Notes: generated from the letters alone by a model not told the origin. DNA of 64,000 nt from Bradyrhizobium nivariense (GCF_029846715.1 NZ_JARVWW010000001.1:774069-838068), one strand, 5' to 3'; positions 17,853 to 27,276 are shown, counted from the stretch's first letter. Numbers and translations: made by a program.

Positions 17853-19004
17853 TCACTCCACCAGCTCCGGCCACGGCACGATGGTCGACTTCACCGTCTT
17901 CATCGCCATCGCGTCCGCGACCGCCTGCGCGACGCCCGCTTCCGTGAACGGATAGATCGTCTGCATCTTCAGCCAGGGATATTTGTTGCGGGTGCGATAG
18001 AGCATGTCGACGCCGAGCGGCAGATCGTTGCCGGTAAAGCCCCAGGATCCCAGCACGTTGAGGTCCTTGGTGCAGATGCGGTGCCAGGACGTCTCGATCG
18101 ATCCGGCGTCGGTGAACTGGCCCATCTCGACATAGGTGCCGCCGTCGCGCAGCATCTCGATGCCTTCGGGGCCGGCGGTCGGATGGCCCGAACAATCCAT
18201 CACCAGATCGGCGCCGAAGCCCCCGACGATGTCGCGCACGCGGGCGATGCGATCTTGTGGTGACTTCAGCTCGTCGATGTTCACCGTGGCCTCCGCGCCG
18301 AATTCGCGCGCAAGCTTGAGCCGCGGCTGTTCCGGCGCACCGACGCAGATCACGCGCCCTGCTCCCATCTCCAATGCTGCAGCGACTGCGAGAATGCCGA
18401 TCGGGCCCGAGCCCTGGATCACCACCGTGTCGCCCCAGGAAAAACCGCCGGCGCGGCTGGCGCGGTTGAAGGCGCGGATGCAGGAGGTCAGCGGCTCCGA
18501 TAGCGCCCCTAACCGCAGCGACATGTCGTCGGGCAGCTTGTAGATCTTGGTGCCCGGCAGCATGTCGAGATCGACATAGACATACTCTGCCCAGCCGCCC
18601 CACATGTGAGGTGGTTTATCGAAGCCGAGATAGCGGCCGTAATAAACCGGCGTCAGGCATTTGTTGGCGGTCTGCGGATAATGGATGCAGTAGTAGCAGC
18701 GGCCGCAGGGCATCAGCGGCGGGATCATCACTTTCGAGCCGACCGTGAGCGGCTTGCTCATGAAGTCCTCGGTGAATTCGTCGCCGCATTCGACGATGAT
18801 TCCGCCGAGCTCGTGGCCGAGCGTGAACGGCCAGGGCAGCGGCTTCGGCCAATGACCTTTGAGAATGTGCAGATCGGTGCCGCAGACACCACAGGCGCCG
18901 ACCTTGATCAGCGCGGCCTTCTTGCCGACCTTCGGCCATGGCACGGTGCGGATGACGGGCTCCGAGCCCGGCCCTGCGTGGGTGCAGACGCGGATGGATT
19001 CCAT
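17853..19004 (-). CDS. Zinc-dependent alcohol dehydrogenase (MDR family)
   Basis: The 383-residue protein has catalytic zinc ligands Cys41 (GACGVCGTD), His64 and Glu65 (LGHELGG). A structural-zinc cluster Cys99, 102, 105 and 115 (MPCGRCYYC...NKC) has two extra residues before the last Cys. The NAD(P)-binding motif is GSGPIGILAV near residue 193. It resembles sorbitol/threonine-type polyol or alcohol dehydrogenases. The start at ATG 19004 fits the family; the frame runs further upstream without meaning. It is divergent from a P-loop kinase gene. The substrate is unknown. Confidence 0.92.
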   Translation of the reverse strand: MESIRVCTHAGPGSEPVIRTVPWPKVGKKAALIKVGACGVCGTDLHILKGHWPKPLPWPFTLGHELGGIIVECGDEFTEDFMSKPLTVGSKVMIPPLMPCGRCYYCIHYPQTANKCLTPVYYGRYLGFDKPPHMWGGWAEYVYVDLDMLPGTKIYKLPDDMSLRLGALSEPLTSCIRAFNRASRAGGFSWGDTVVIQGSGPIGILAVAAALEMGAGRVICVGAPEQPRLKLAREFGAEATVNIDELKSPQDRIARVRDIVGGFGADLVMDCSGHPTAGPEGIEMLRDGGTYVEMGQFTDAGSIETSWHRICTKDLNVLGSWGFTGNDLPLGVDMLYRTRNKYPWLKMQTIYPFTEAGVAQAVADAMAMKTVKSTIVPWPELVE

Positions 19005-19120
19005 GGTGTGTCCTCGCTGGCCGCCTGTTATGATTAACTGGTGCGGCTGATAAGAAGCGTATGTGAGATGCGCGATGCTGCCAAGCTGCGCTCTCGCAGC
19101 AGGATGGAGCATCTGCGCCC

Positions 19121-19642
19121 ATGACGAGCCATCGGCGTCCTGCATTGATCGTGTTTGGCGGTCTTCCCGGCACCGGCAAGACGATGGTCTCGCGCGAGCT
19201 CGCGATGCGGCTCGCGGCGACGCATCTTCGGATCGACGCCATTGAACAGGCTTTGCGAAACGCAGGCCTGGCTGTCGGCGCAATGGGCTACGCCATTGGC
19301 AACGCGCTCGCGGCGGAGAACCTCAAACTCTGCGGCACCGTTGTTGCCGACTGCGTCAATCCGGTGCTGGCAAGCCGCGTTGGCTGGCGGCACACCGCCT
19401 TGCAGAACGCGGCACATATCGTTGAGATTGAATTGGTCTGCAGTGACTTGGCTGTCCACCGGCGGCGAGCGGAAGGGCGCTCCCCCGACATCAGCGGCCT
19501 TGAATTGCCTAGCTGGGACACAATAGTGAGTCGACACTATGAGCCTTGGGATCGAGAGCATCTTGTCCTCGATAGTGCCGATGGCTCACTCGATGATCTC
19601 GTCGAGCAGGCGCAAGCCTATGTTCGCGGCAAGGTCGGTTAG
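19121..19642 (+). CDS. AAA/P-loop kinase-like protein
   Basis: The 173-residue protein has a Walker A, GLPGTGKT, at residues 14-21 and then RELAMRLAATHLRIDAIEQAL. It ends EPWDREHLVLDSADGSLDDLV. It belongs to the short P-loop kinases related to gluconate/APS kinases and zeta toxins, which phosphorylate small molecules. No zeta antitoxin is adjacent, so a toxin role is not supported. Substrate unknown. Confidence 0.82.
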   Translation: MTSHRRPALIVFGGLPGTGKTMVSRELAMRLAATHLRIDAIEQALRNAGLAVGAMGYAIGNALAAENLKLCGTVVADCVNPVLASRVGWRHTALQNAAHIVEIELVCSDLAVHRRRAEGRSPDISGLELPSWDTIVSRHYEPWDREHLVLDSADGSLDDLVEQAQAYVRGKVG

Positions 19643-19709
19643 GGCGCTCGAACGAGAGACCCGGATATCGCTGCGCTCATCCGGGCTACAGCGCTCGCCA
19701 CACTCACCA

Positions 19710-19834
19710 CCGTCATCCTGAGGTGCGAAGCTCGCGATGCATTTGCATCGCGAGCTGAAGCCTCGAAGGATGGGCCACAGGCGCTTGCAGCCCATCCTTC
19801 GAGGCGCGCAAGAGCGCGCACCTCAGAATGACGG
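19710..19834. repeat. Palindromic intergenic repeat (CCGTCAT...ATGACGG type)
   Basis: CCGTCATCCTGAGGTGCG at the left is mirrored by CGCACCTCAGAATGACGG at the right. Inside are GCTCGCGATGCA/TGCATCGCGAGC and CCTCGAAGGATGGGC/GCCCATCCTTCGAGG, nested hairpins of 12-15 bp. A shorter CCCGGATATCGC/CATCCGGG unit precedes it at about 19660. It separates the kinase and MFS genes. Confidence 0.78.
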
Positions 19835-19940
19835 TGGAGCGTGTGGCGGCAATGCATAGCTGCTGTTCAAGCCTACCCAAGTGTCTTGAGCGATTGCCGG
19901 CGAACGTGTAACTCCCGAAGAGTCACACCCAGGTGTCCCT

Positions 19941-21188
19941 TTGAACCCCCTTCCCCAAAATCCCGTCGTCGCGTCCGGATCGTTCGCGGCGATGAAGTCG
20001 GTGCCTTACCGGCTCCAGTTCATGGCTTACGTGCTGGCGATGATGGCCGACAATATCGAGCATGTGATCAGCTATTGGGTGGTGTTCCAGAAATTCCATT
20101 CGCCAGCGCTGGCGGGCTTTGCCGTGCTGTCGCACTGGCTGCCGTTCCTGTTGTTCTCCGTTGCCGTCGGCGGGCTCGCCGACCGGTTCGATCCGCGCCG
20201 CATCATCCAGTGCGGCATGCTGCTGTTCATCGTGGCCTCGAGCGGTTGGGGCTTCTTCTTCATCACCGATACGATCCAGATGTGGCACGCCATGCTGCTG
20301 CTGGTGATCCACGGCTGCGCCGGCGTGTTGTGGCAGACGCCGAACCAGCTCCTGCTCTATGACCTCGTCGGTCCCGCCGATCTTCCGAGCGCGGTGCGGC
20401 TGAATGCGATGGCGCGCTATCTCGGCATTTTGGTCGGGCCCGCCGTCGGCGGAATCATCATGCTGACGCTCGGCACCTCGCACGGCATCATCTTCAACAC
20501 GCTATTCTACCTGCCGATGCTGCTGTGGCTGTTCTGGGCGCCGGTACGCGACAACAGCGTGGCTGTGCGGCGCTTCGCGGTCCGCGGCCTCGCCGACATC
20601 ATGCTGACCATCCGCGCCATCGGCACGCAGCCGGTGCTGATGGCGATGACGTGGCTTGCCGGCCTCACCTCCTTCATGATCGGCAACGCCTATCACGCGC
20701 AGATGCCGGGCTTTGCCGGCGATCTCGGCCACGGCGATCCCGGCGTCTCCTACAGCGTGCTGCTCGCGGCCGATGCGGCCGGCGCACTGCTCGCCGGCAT
20801 CGCGCTGGAATCGTGGGGACGGCTCAAGGGCACGCCGCGCGCTGCGATCATGCTCGCGATGCTGTGGAGCCTGGCGCTGCTCGGCTTCGCCTCGGTGCGG
20901 ATCTATCCGGTCGCGATCGTGCTGCTGTTCTTTGCAGGCTTCTTCGAGCTGTCGTTCAACACCATGGCGCAGGCGCTGGTGCAGTTGAACGCGCCGTCCG
21001 ACATCCGCGGCCGCGTCGTCGGCCTCTACAACATGGCGGGGCTCGGCATGCGGGCGTTCAGCGGCATCACGGTCGGCTTGTTCGGTGCGGCGATCGGCAT
21101 TCACTGGTCGCTCGGGCTGTCGGCGGCGGTTCTGCTGGCGCTGCTGTGTCTCCTGTACCAGCGCGCGGTGAGGAAGGCAGCCGGTTGA
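19941..21188 (+). CDS. MFS transporter (EntS/MFS_3-like)
   Basis: The 415-residue protein has about 12 hydrophobic helices and the MFS inter-helix motif GGLADRFDPRRII near residue 78. It resembles the MFS_3 group of exporters (EntS type: siderophores, drugs). TTG 19941 with AGG upstream gives the full N-terminus; ATG 19992 would shorten it by 17 residues. It is followed 51 bp later by a second MFS gene, so the pair may be one transcription unit. Substrate unknown. Confidence 0.88.
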   Translation: MNPLPQNPVVASGSFAAMKSVPYRLQFMAYVLAMMADNIEHVISYWVVFQKFHSPALAGFAVLSHWLPFLLFSVAVGGLADRFDPRRIIQCGMLLFIVASSGWGFFFITDTIQMWHAMLLLVIHGCAGVLWQTPNQLLLYDLVGPADLPSAVRLNAMARYLGILVGPAVGGIIMLTLGTSHGIIFNTLFYLPMLLWLFWAPVRDNSVAVRRFAVRGLADIMLTIRAIGTQPVLMAMTWLAGLTSFMIGNAYHAQMPGFAGDLGHGDPGVSYSVLLAADAAGALLAGIALESWGRLKGTPRAAIMLAMLWSLALLGFASVRIYPVAIVLLFFAGFFELSFNTMAQALVQLNAPSDIRGRVVGLYNMAGLGMRAFSGITVGLFGAAIGIHWSLGLSAAVLLALLCLLYQRAVRKAAG

Positions 21189-21239
21189 CTCCGGCCTCTC
21201 TCCACCGCACCCTCGATACAGGGCCGGGGAGATGAGACG

Positions 21240-22406
21240 TTGCACAATCGCTGGGGCATTCTTGCGATCCTGTTCGTCGTTCGCCTCACCATCGCGTTCC
21301 AGTTCCAGAGCGTGGCCGCGGTCGCGCCGCTGCTGCAACAGACTTTTGGCGTCGGGCTCGCCGATATCGGCATTCTGATCGGGCTCTATTTCACACCGGG
21401 CATCGTGCTGGCGCTGCCGGGCGGCGCGATCGGCCGGAGCCTCGGCGACAAGCCCACGACCATCGCGGCACTGCTGCTGATGACGGCCGGCAGCCTGATC
21501 ATGGCCACCACCGACGTCTGGGGCTGGCAGATGGCGGGTCGGCTCGCCTCCGGCGCCGGCGGCGTGCTGCTGACCGTGCAGCTCACCAAGATGGGCACCG
21601 ACTGGTTTGCGGGGAAGGAAATCGCAACCGCAATGGCGATCTTCGTCAACTCCTGGCCCGCGGGCGTTGCGATCTCGCTCTTGGTGCTGCCGGCGATCGG
21701 CACCACCTATGGCGCGGGCGCCGTGTTCCTCGTGGCCGGCGCGCTGACCGCGATCGGCATTGTGCTGATCACGTTCTACCGGCCGCCGCCGGGAGCAACC
21801 GCCAGCGCGGCCGGCTCCGGGCGGCTTGATCCGCTCGCTCTCTTGGCGGTGATCGTCGCGGGCGCGATCTGGGGCCTCTATAATGTCGGCTTCGCCATGA
21901 TCTTCTCGTTCGGCCCCTCGCTGCTCGCCGAGCGCGGCTGGAGCATTGCCGCGGCGGGATCGGCGATCAGCCTCGTGATGTGGCTGTCGGTGATCTCGGT
22001 GCCGGCAGGCGGCTATCTCGCCGATCGCTTCAAGCGGCCGCTCGTGCTGGCGATCGCGGCCAGCCTCGCGGTGGCCGGGCTGCTGGCCTGGCTGACCCGG
22101 TCCGACGCGGTGATCACGATCCTCGTCCTGATCGGCCTGATCGGCGGCCATCCGGCCGGGCCGATCATGAGCCTGACCGCCCGCGTGCTTGTGCAGGAAA
22201 CGAGGGCGATCGGGATGGGCGTGTTCTACACTCTCTTCTACGCCGCGATGATGCTGGGACCGGCGGTGGCGGGCCGGCTCGCCAAATCGGCCGGAACTGC
22301 CGCCGTCGCACTCGACCTCGGCGCGCTGACAGTGCTGGCCTGCCCGCCGCTGATGTGGCTTTTCGAACGCATTGTGTCTGTCCGTCATCGACGCGCCCGA
22401 TCCTAA
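21240..22406 (+). CDS. MFS transporter (CynX/NimT-like)
   Basis: A second MFS carrier of 388 residues with about 12 helices. The N-half motif (GGAIGRSLGDKPT) is near residue 60, and YLADRFKRP lies in the matching loop of the C-half. Layout and length match the CynX/NimT group, which moves cyanate, nitroimidazole and other small anions or drugs. The start is TTG 21240, supported by GGGGAG at about 9 bp. Its nearness to the previous MFS gene suggests co-expression; there is no dedicated regulator. Confidence 0.87.
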   Translation: MHNRWGILAILFVVRLTIAFQFQSVAAVAPLLQQTFGVGLADIGILIGLYFTPGIVLALPGGAIGRSLGDKPTTIAALLLMTAGSLIMATTDVWGWQMAGRLASGAGGVLLTVQLTKMGTDWFAGKEIATAMAIFVNSWPAGVAISLLVLPAIGTTYGAGAVFLVAGALTAIGIVLITFYRPPPGATASAAGSGRLDPLALLAVIVAGAIWGLYNVGFAMIFSFGPSLLAERGWSIAAAGSAISLVMWLSVISVPAGGYLADRFKRPLVLAIAASLAVAGLLAWLTRSDAVITILVLIGLIGGHPAGPIMSLTARVLVQETRAIGMGVFYTLFYAAMMLGPAVAGRLAKSAGTAAVALDLGALTVLACPPLMWLFERIVSVRHRRARS

Positions 22407-22468
22407 CGCGGCATTAACCCTGTGCACCTTAGGGTCGTCCCGGACTCCGCCAGGCGGGGGGTCGGGTT

Positions 22469-23086
22469 GTGAAAATGGCGTTGGCGAACAAAAAATTTCT
22501 TCCGGCCGCCGAGGAACGTCGGCGTTTCCAGCGGGTGAAGGTTCACCTGCTCGGCCGCTACATGCTGCCGGACCGCCGTGAATTCCCCTGCCAGGTGATC
22601 AACATGTCGCCGGGCGGGCTGGCGCTTCTCGCCCCCGGCATCGGCAATGTCGGCGACCGCGTTGTCGCCTATCTCGACCATATCGGCCGGGTCGAGGGCA
22701 AGATCACCCGCATCATCGACAATGGCTTCGCCATGACGGTGGGTGCGACGCCCCGCAAGCGCGACAAGCTCGCGGCACAGCTGACCTGGCTCGCCAACCG
22801 CGACATCCTCAACCTGCCGGAAGACCGCCGCCACGACCGTATCGTGCCGCGCAACCCGATCGCGGTGCTGACGCTCGAGGACGGCACCAAGATGACTTGC
22901 CGCATCATCGACCTCTCGCTGTCGGGCGCCGCGATCGCCGCGGAGAACCGCCCGCCGCTGAAATCGACGGTTCTGCTCGGCCGGGTGCAGGGCCGCGTGG
23001 TTCGAAACCTCGAAGACGGCTTCGCCCTCGAGTTCATGCATTCGCAGCCGATCGAGACACTCGAAGAGAGCGTTACCGCGCGGTAA
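22469..23086 (+). CDS. Tandem PilZ-domain protein
   Basis: The 205-residue protein has two PilZ-type barrels. The first has the c-di-GMP-binding RRRFQR (about residues 17-22) and NMSPGG (about 45-50). The second has RHDRIVPRNP (about 121-130) and DLSLSG (about 149-154), with a weaker arginine motif. It is thus a probable c-di-GMP effector in the cytoplasm, acting on motility or polysaccharide. It follows the MFS pair by 62 bp and ends in a strong terminator. The target is unknown. GTG 22469 or ATG 22475 could be the start. Confidence 0.9.
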   Translation: MKMALANKKFLPAAEERRRFQRVKVHLLGRYMLPDRREFPCQVINMSPGGLALLAPGIGNVGDRVVAYLDHIGRVEGKITRIIDNGFAMTVGATPRKRDKLAAQLTWLANRDILNLPEDRRHDRIVPRNPIAVLTLEDGTKMTCRIIDLSLSGAAIAAENRPPLKSTVLLGRVQGRVVRNLEDGFALEFMHSQPIETLEESVTAR

Positions 23087-23124
23087 AGCGCGAAGGCACC
23101 AAAACCACTGTATTTCCAGCCATG

Positions 23125-23158
23125 AAGGCGGCCTCCGCAATGCGGACGCCGCCTTTTT
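23125..23158 (+). terminator. Rho-independent terminator after the PilZ gene
   Basis: GGCGGC (23127-23132) pairs with GCCGCC (23148-23153), extended by an inner CTCCGC/GCGGA pairing, and TTTTT follows at once. It lies 38 bp past the PilZ stop. Confidence 0.85.
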
Positions 23159-23239
23159 CATGGGTTGTGACGAGCCTCGCGCGGGTTAACGCGGGGGCTG
23201 CGGGCCTGTGCAAACAACAGTTCCGCCAGCGTTTCCGCG

Positions 23240-23350
23240 TTAATAGATCAAATTTGAATCAATTGCAGTCATATCGACTTTTATTCGAATTCGATTCAAG
23301 TATAGATCGAATTCTCCGCGCCTTTTACTTGAATTCGTCTCGACTTTACT
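23240..23350. other. AT-rich island upstream of the BTLCP gene
   Basis: This stretch is far less GC-rich than the surrounding DNA, with runs such as ATCAAATTTGAATCAATT and GAATTCGATTCAAG. It contains two GANTC (CcrM) methylation sites, at about 23256 and 23294. It should contain the BTLCP promoter. No ORF is supported. It could also mark a foreign insertion. Confidence 0.5.
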
Positions 23351-23417
23351 TGGCTGACTTAGCGGCAACTCAAAAGCTCGCTGCGCAATGTGGTCCCAAC
23401 AAGAAACGGGGGCCGCA

Positions 23418-24044
23418 ATGTTTGATTTCAGGGGACAGGGGAAGGGAATGGCGCTGGCTGCCATGCTCTTCGGAGTGAGCGCGGCAGCGCAGGCCGGCGA
23501 AGGCCGCCTGCTCTACGCAAGCCTCGGCGACACCACGCGTGCGCCGATCGGCTGGGTCGAGTTCTGCGCGGATAATGCCGCTCAGTGCCAGGGCGCGCCG
23601 ACGCAACCGCGCGACATCGTGATGTCGCAGGCTGCATGGCGCGACCTCGTCAAGGTCAATCGCTGGGTCAACGAGACCGTCAAGCCTTTGACCGACCAGG
23701 AGCACTGGGGCGTGATCGAGAAGTGGTCGCTGCCGTCGGACGGTTACGGCGACTGTGAAGACTACGTGCTGTTGAAGCGCAAGATGCTGATCGATGCCGG
23801 ATGGCCGCGCGAGGCCCTGCTCATCACCGTCGTGCGCGACAAGAAGGGCGAAGGGCATGCGGTGCTGACGGTGAAGACCGACAAGGGCGAGTTCGTTCTC
23901 GACAATCAGAATGAGAACGTCGTTGCCTGGACGGAGACCGGCTACCGCTTCGTCAAGCGCCAGTCGCAGAGCGATCCCAACGTCTGGGTTTCGCTCGGCG
24001 ATACCAGGCCGGCGGTCTCCACCGCCAGCGCAAGAGATCAGTAG
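23418..24044 (+). CDS. Bacterial transglutaminase-like cysteine protease (BTLCP)
   Basis: The 208-residue secreted protein has a signal peptide at residues 1-27 (ending AAAQA). A papain-like catalytic set is visible: Cys113 in GYGDCEDYVLLK, His147 in GEGHAVLTV, Asp162 in VLDNQ. This is the periplasmic BTLCP family (PF06035), often near cell-envelope or c-di-GMP-linked systems such as LapG. ATG 23418 puts the signal at the N-terminus, which decides it over an ATG 30 bp upstream. It is convergent with the CYTH-CHAD gene, with a shared terminator between. Confidence 0.9.
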   Translation: MFDFRGQGKGMALAAMLFGVSAAAQAGEGRLLYASLGDTTRAPIGWVEFCADNAAQCQGAPTQPRDIVMSQAAWRDLVKVNRWVNETVKPLTDQEHWGVIEKWSLPSDGYGDCEDYVLLKRKMLIDAGWPREALLITVVRDKKGEGHAVLTVKTDKGEFVLDNQNENVVAWTETGYRFVKRQSQSDPNVWVSLGDTRPAVSTASARDQ

Positions 24045-24113
24045 AGACAAACGAAAGAGTTACGCGATCCGGTCACATCCCCACCCCTCCCCGTCCCAGA
24101 CCGGTTCGCGCGC

Positions 24114-24150
24114 GGCCAGCCATCCCCCAATGGCTGGCCGCAACTTTTTT
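24114..24150. terminator. Rho-independent terminator between convergent genes
   Basis: GGCCAGCCA (24114-24122) pairs with TGGCTGGCC (24131-24139) around an 8-nt loop, and TTTTTT follows at 24145-24150. It ends the BTLCP transcript; the same stem would face the CYTH-CHAD transcript without a clear U-tract. Confidence 0.8.
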
Positions 24151-24165
24151 GGGGATGTGCTTCGA

Positions 24166-25935
24166 TCAGTCCTGCTGCGTCTGCCGCGACCAGGGCGGCC
24201 GCGCGGCGGTGAAATCGCGCCACGCGCTTTGCAAGGCGGGCTGCACCCCGACCGACGCGCGCGCCTGCCAGCCGGCGATTGCCGCAGCCGCGATCGCACT
24301 GTCGGGCTCGGCAGCGAGCCCGTCGAGCAATGATGCCGTCACCGCCATGTCGTTGAAGGCACCGAGCTGCTCCTGCAAACCGGCGAGCCTGCGCGAGAAT
24401 TTTCGCGCGGACTTGCGATCCTCGTAGAGCGGCAGCAGAAACTCGCTGAGATAGCGCAGCCGCTTGGTCGCGAGCCGCACGCGGTGCAGATCTTCGGCGG
24501 GAAGCGACTTGAAGCGGCGGCCGCGCTTGAGCACCTTCGCATATTGTTCCGACAGAATGCCCTGCGCGAAGTTGACGGCGGGCTCGGCGAGCTGGCCGAG
24601 GTTTTCGGCGGCGACGTCGTTGCGCCAGCCCCGCGTCTCGATCCAGCCGCCGAGGCCGATCAGGAAGGCGGCGCAGCGGCGATCTTCGAGCGCGTCATGC
24701 GCCTTGCGATAGGCGTCGGACTGACGCCCGATCGCAGCCCGGCCCAGCGCATCGAAGCCCGCGACCGACGGGCAGGCTTTTGCGATCGTCGGCAAGGTCG
24801 CGAGCTGGAACACGTCCCAGTCGCGCGCGGCGGAGAGGTCTTGCGCCAGCCATCTGGCTTCCGACCGCAGCGCATCGAGATTGCTGAGCGCGCCGACCGA
24901 TCGCATCAGATCGAGCGCCGATCGAAGCCGGCGCAGCGAGACGCGCAGCTGATGCACGCCTTCCGGATTGCGGCCGTCCTCGGCCGCCGGCAGCGACTGA
25001 AGCAGATGGAGGAAGCAGGAGCGCAGGATCGTCGCGAAGGCATCGTCGAGCATAACCGACGCATCGAGGCGAGGTTTTCGCGGCCGTCGCGCCGATGGCG
25101 GCTTGTCGGCGGCGAGATCGAAGCCGCGCGCCGATTTGGTACGGATTGACGGCTTCACCGCCCCGTGCTCGGCAAGCCGCAACGCGATCTCGTAGATCGC
25201 GCCGGCGCTGCCGCTCTTGAGCTCCAGCTCGATCTCGCTCACCTGTAGCGATCGATCGCCCGCCGTCAGCACACCCTGGTCGAAGGCGATTTCGACCGTG
25301 CCGGACGGCAGATCAACCATCCGCGCATGACGATGGATGTCGGCGGTGAAGACGGCCTCGAGCGGCTGCGCTGCGAGAGAGCTGCGAAGCTTCTCCGGAA
25401 TGAAGGGCATCGCGAGAGCCAGATCGGGCGCAAGCGACGGCACGCCCGCCTCCCACTCACCACGGCGCAGCGGATCGTCCACCGCATCGGTCTTCACGGT
25501 TTGCACGAAGCGCGCGCCGCTCTGGCGAACGCGCAAGCTCAAGCCGTTGCGCCGCAATGTCCGGTCCGGCGTGTCATAATAGATGGACTTGAGACGTTTG
25601 CGCGTGCCCTTGTTGCGCGCGTTCGCCGCGATGACAGGCGCAGCGTTGAAATGCGCCATACGATCGGCATCGACGAGCAGCTTGAGCTCGATTTCGCCGG
25701 CGGGACGTGCGGCAGCGTTCGACTGGGTTGGCGCCGGTACAGGCGTCGCCTCTTGCGATGGCGTCTGGTCGATCACAGCGCCGTCGACGATCGCAGGTTC
25801 CGCGCCGGGTTCGGCCGGTTCACGCTGCCTGAGGAAGCCGGCGACGTATTGCGTTTTCTTGTTGTCCTTCGGGACAGGATTCCCATCCGGCGCGCTCGGA
25901 GTCTTGCGGCCCGGCGTTACGTCTGACTTCAGCAT
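24166..25935 (-). CDS. CYTH-CHAD protein (inorganic triphosphatase type)
   Basis: The 589-residue protein has a disordered N-terminal 80 residues and then a CYTH domain opening with the signature EIELKL (81-86). Its tunnel residues are visible in RKRLKSIYYDTPDRTLRRNGLSLRVRQ (in parts). From about residue 295 a CHAD domain follows with histidine-bearing helices: GVHQLRVSLRRLRSALDL and DLHRVRLATKRLRYL. The CYTH fold hydrolyses triphosphate; CHAD domains bind polyphosphate, and some locate to PHB granules. A phasin gene lies elsewhere in the window but is not linked. It is a single gene convergent with BTLCP. Confidence 0.93.
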   Translation of the reverse strand: MLKSDVTPGRKTPSAPDGNPVPKDNKKTQYVAGFLRQREPAEPGAEPAIVDGAVIDQTPSQEATPVPAPTQSNAAARPAGEIELKLLVDADRMAHFNAAPVIAANARNKGTRKRLKSIYYDTPDRTLRRNGLSLRVRQSGARFVQTVKTDAVDDPLRRGEWEAGVPSLAPDLALAMPFIPEKLRSSLAAQPLEAVFTADIHRHARMVDLPSGTVEIAFDQGVLTAGDRSLQVSEIELELKSGSAGAIYEIALRLAEHGAVKPSIRTKSARGFDLAADKPPSARRPRKPRLDASVMLDDAFATILRSCFLHLLQSLPAAEDGRNPEGVHQLRVSLRRLRSALDLMRSVGALSNLDALRSEARWLAQDLSAARDWDVFQLATLPTIAKACPSVAGFDALGRAAIGRQSDAYRKAHDALEDRRCAAFLIGLGGWIETRGWRNDVAAENLGQLAEPAVNFAQGILSEQYAKVLKRGRRFKSLPAEDLHRVRLATKRLRYLSEFLLPLYEDRKSARKFSRRLAGLQEQLGAFNDMAVTASLLDGLAAEPDSAIAAAAIAGWQARASVGVQPALQSAWRDFTAARPPWSRQTQQD

Positions 25936-26298
25936 TTACGGCAACATGACAGTTCGATGACAGAGCGCCACCATATAGCTGCTGCGGCCCGCGAGAAATA
26001 GTCACGTTAAGCCGCAGCGCACGATCGTCCACACGAGGAACCGGGCGCTTCGCGAGGCGGTCAGTCTGGAGGACGGCGTACGCCGCTGCGTACCTCCGAT
26101 GAAGAAAGTCGCTTCCGCACTTGCCGAGGCGCTCGGCGCCAAGCTTGCTGCGCCCGCCATTCCTTCCGCCGGTCGGAAGTGATCATTTCACACAATGAAA
26201 CGGTATTTTGCTTTCTTGACGCTCCCGTTTGCGCGTGTGACACCTCGTTCCGGTGGCTGCCGGCTGCCCAATGACACTGGGAAAAGGGGGAGGCCGAA
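25936..26298. other. Intergenic stretch upstream of the Bug-type gene
   Basis: No convincing gene. A frame at 26099-26182 ends in LAEALGAKLAAPAIPSAGR but has only 27 codons and no support. TTTCA-CACAA-TGAAA at 26186-26200 is a short operator-like dyad, and TTGACG at 26216 could be a -35 box for the gene at 26299. Confidence 0.4.
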
Positions 26299-27276
26299 GT
26301 GCGGACATCCGCGAGAATTCTGGTTGCCGCGATTGCATGCCTGACGGTGGCCGCGGCTGAAACGGCTTGGGCCGAAGCCTGGCCGACCCGGGCAATCAGG
26401 ATCGTCGTCTCCACGCCGGCAGGCGGCATCACCGATGCCTTCGCCCGCGCCTATGGCGACTATATCTCGCAGAAGCTCGGCCAGCCGGTCATTGTCGAGA
26501 ACAAAACCGGGGCCAGCGGTGCGCTGGCGGCGCAGTCCGTGAAGGATTCCCCGGCGGACGGTTACACGCTGATGTACACGATCTCGTCCACCCTGCTCGG
26601 TAACCGGCTGCTGCTGAAATCGCTGGCCTATGATCCGGACAAGGATCTCACAATCGTCGCTGTGACGCCTTCAGGGCATCTGCCGTTGGTGGCCCATTCC
26701 GCCATCAATGCAAAGACGCTCGAAGAGTTCGTCGCGTATGCGCGTGGCAACAAGGTCACGGCCGGCTCGTACGGTATCGGCTCGTTCGCACACATTGCGG
26801 TCGCCGAGCTCAACCGACAATTCGGCCTCGACATTTCCATCGTGCATTACCGCGGCGAAGCGCCGATGTGGCAGGATTTTGCAGCCGGGGTCATCCAGGC
26901 GGCGGTCGGCAGCTACCAGGCCGCGCTTCCGGTGCTCGATACCGGCGTCGGCCGCGCGATTGCCGTGCCGACACCGGTGCGCATGAAGAAGCTTCCCGAA
27001 ACCAAGACGTTTGTCGAGCAAGGGGTCACCGGCAATGTCTTCCAGCTCACCAGCTTCACCACGCTGGTGGCACCGGCTGCGACACCAACGGACCGGGTCG
27101 AACTGCTCGCCAAGCTGATGGTCGAAGGCGGCAAGACGGAGCGTGTGCAGAAGCTACTTGAAGCCTTCGGAGTCGACTCGCCGGCACTGGATCGCGCAGC
27201 CTCGGTTGCACTCTACGAAAAGGAAGGGCCGATCTGGCTCGAGTCGATCAAGACTCTCGGATTGGAGCCGCAATAG
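26299..27276 (+). CDS. Bug/TctC-family solute-binding protein
   Basis: The 325-residue protein has a signal peptide (about 1-26, ending TAWAEAWP). The Bug fold follows: WPTRAIRIVVSTPAGGITDAFAR, then VIVENKTGASGALAAQSV. The binding-site loop is typical of the tripartite tricarboxylate transporter receptor family. Here it is an orphan; no TctA or TctB gene is near. Such receptors often bind carboxylates or aromatic amides. GTG 26299 with GGGGAGG about 7 bp upstream is the start. Confidence 0.92.
   Translation: MRTSARILVAAIACLTVAAAETAWAEAWPTRAIRIVVSTPAGGITDAFARAYGDYISQKLGQPVIVENKTGASGALAAQSVKDSPADGYTLMYTISSTLLGNRLLLKSLAYDPDKDLTIVAVTPSGHLPLVAHSAINAKTLEEFVAYARGNKVTAGSYGIGSFAHIAVAELNRQFGLDISIVHYRGEAPMWQDFAAGVIQAAVGSYQAALPVLDTGVGRAIAVPTPVRMKKLPETKTFVEQGVTGNVFQLTSFTTLVAPAATPTDRVELLAKLMVEGGKTERVQKLLEAFGVDSPALDRAASVALYEKEGPIWLESIKTLGLEPQ

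Noticed and set aside
19121..19642. Zeta-toxin interpretation of the P-loop kinase
   Set aside because: No antitoxin gene is adjacent and the protein resembles housekeeping small-molecule kinases equally well.
20502..22427. A 641-codon open frame on the minus strand, rich in Arg, His and Asp
   Set aside because: It lies fully antisense to the two MFS transporters, which have clear membrane helices and motifs. The composition is that expected of the opposite strand of GC-rich coding DNA.
26099..26182. A 27-codon frame ending AIPSAGRK
   Set aside because: Too short, no ribosome-binding site, no family; may be a chance frame or the end of a lost gene.
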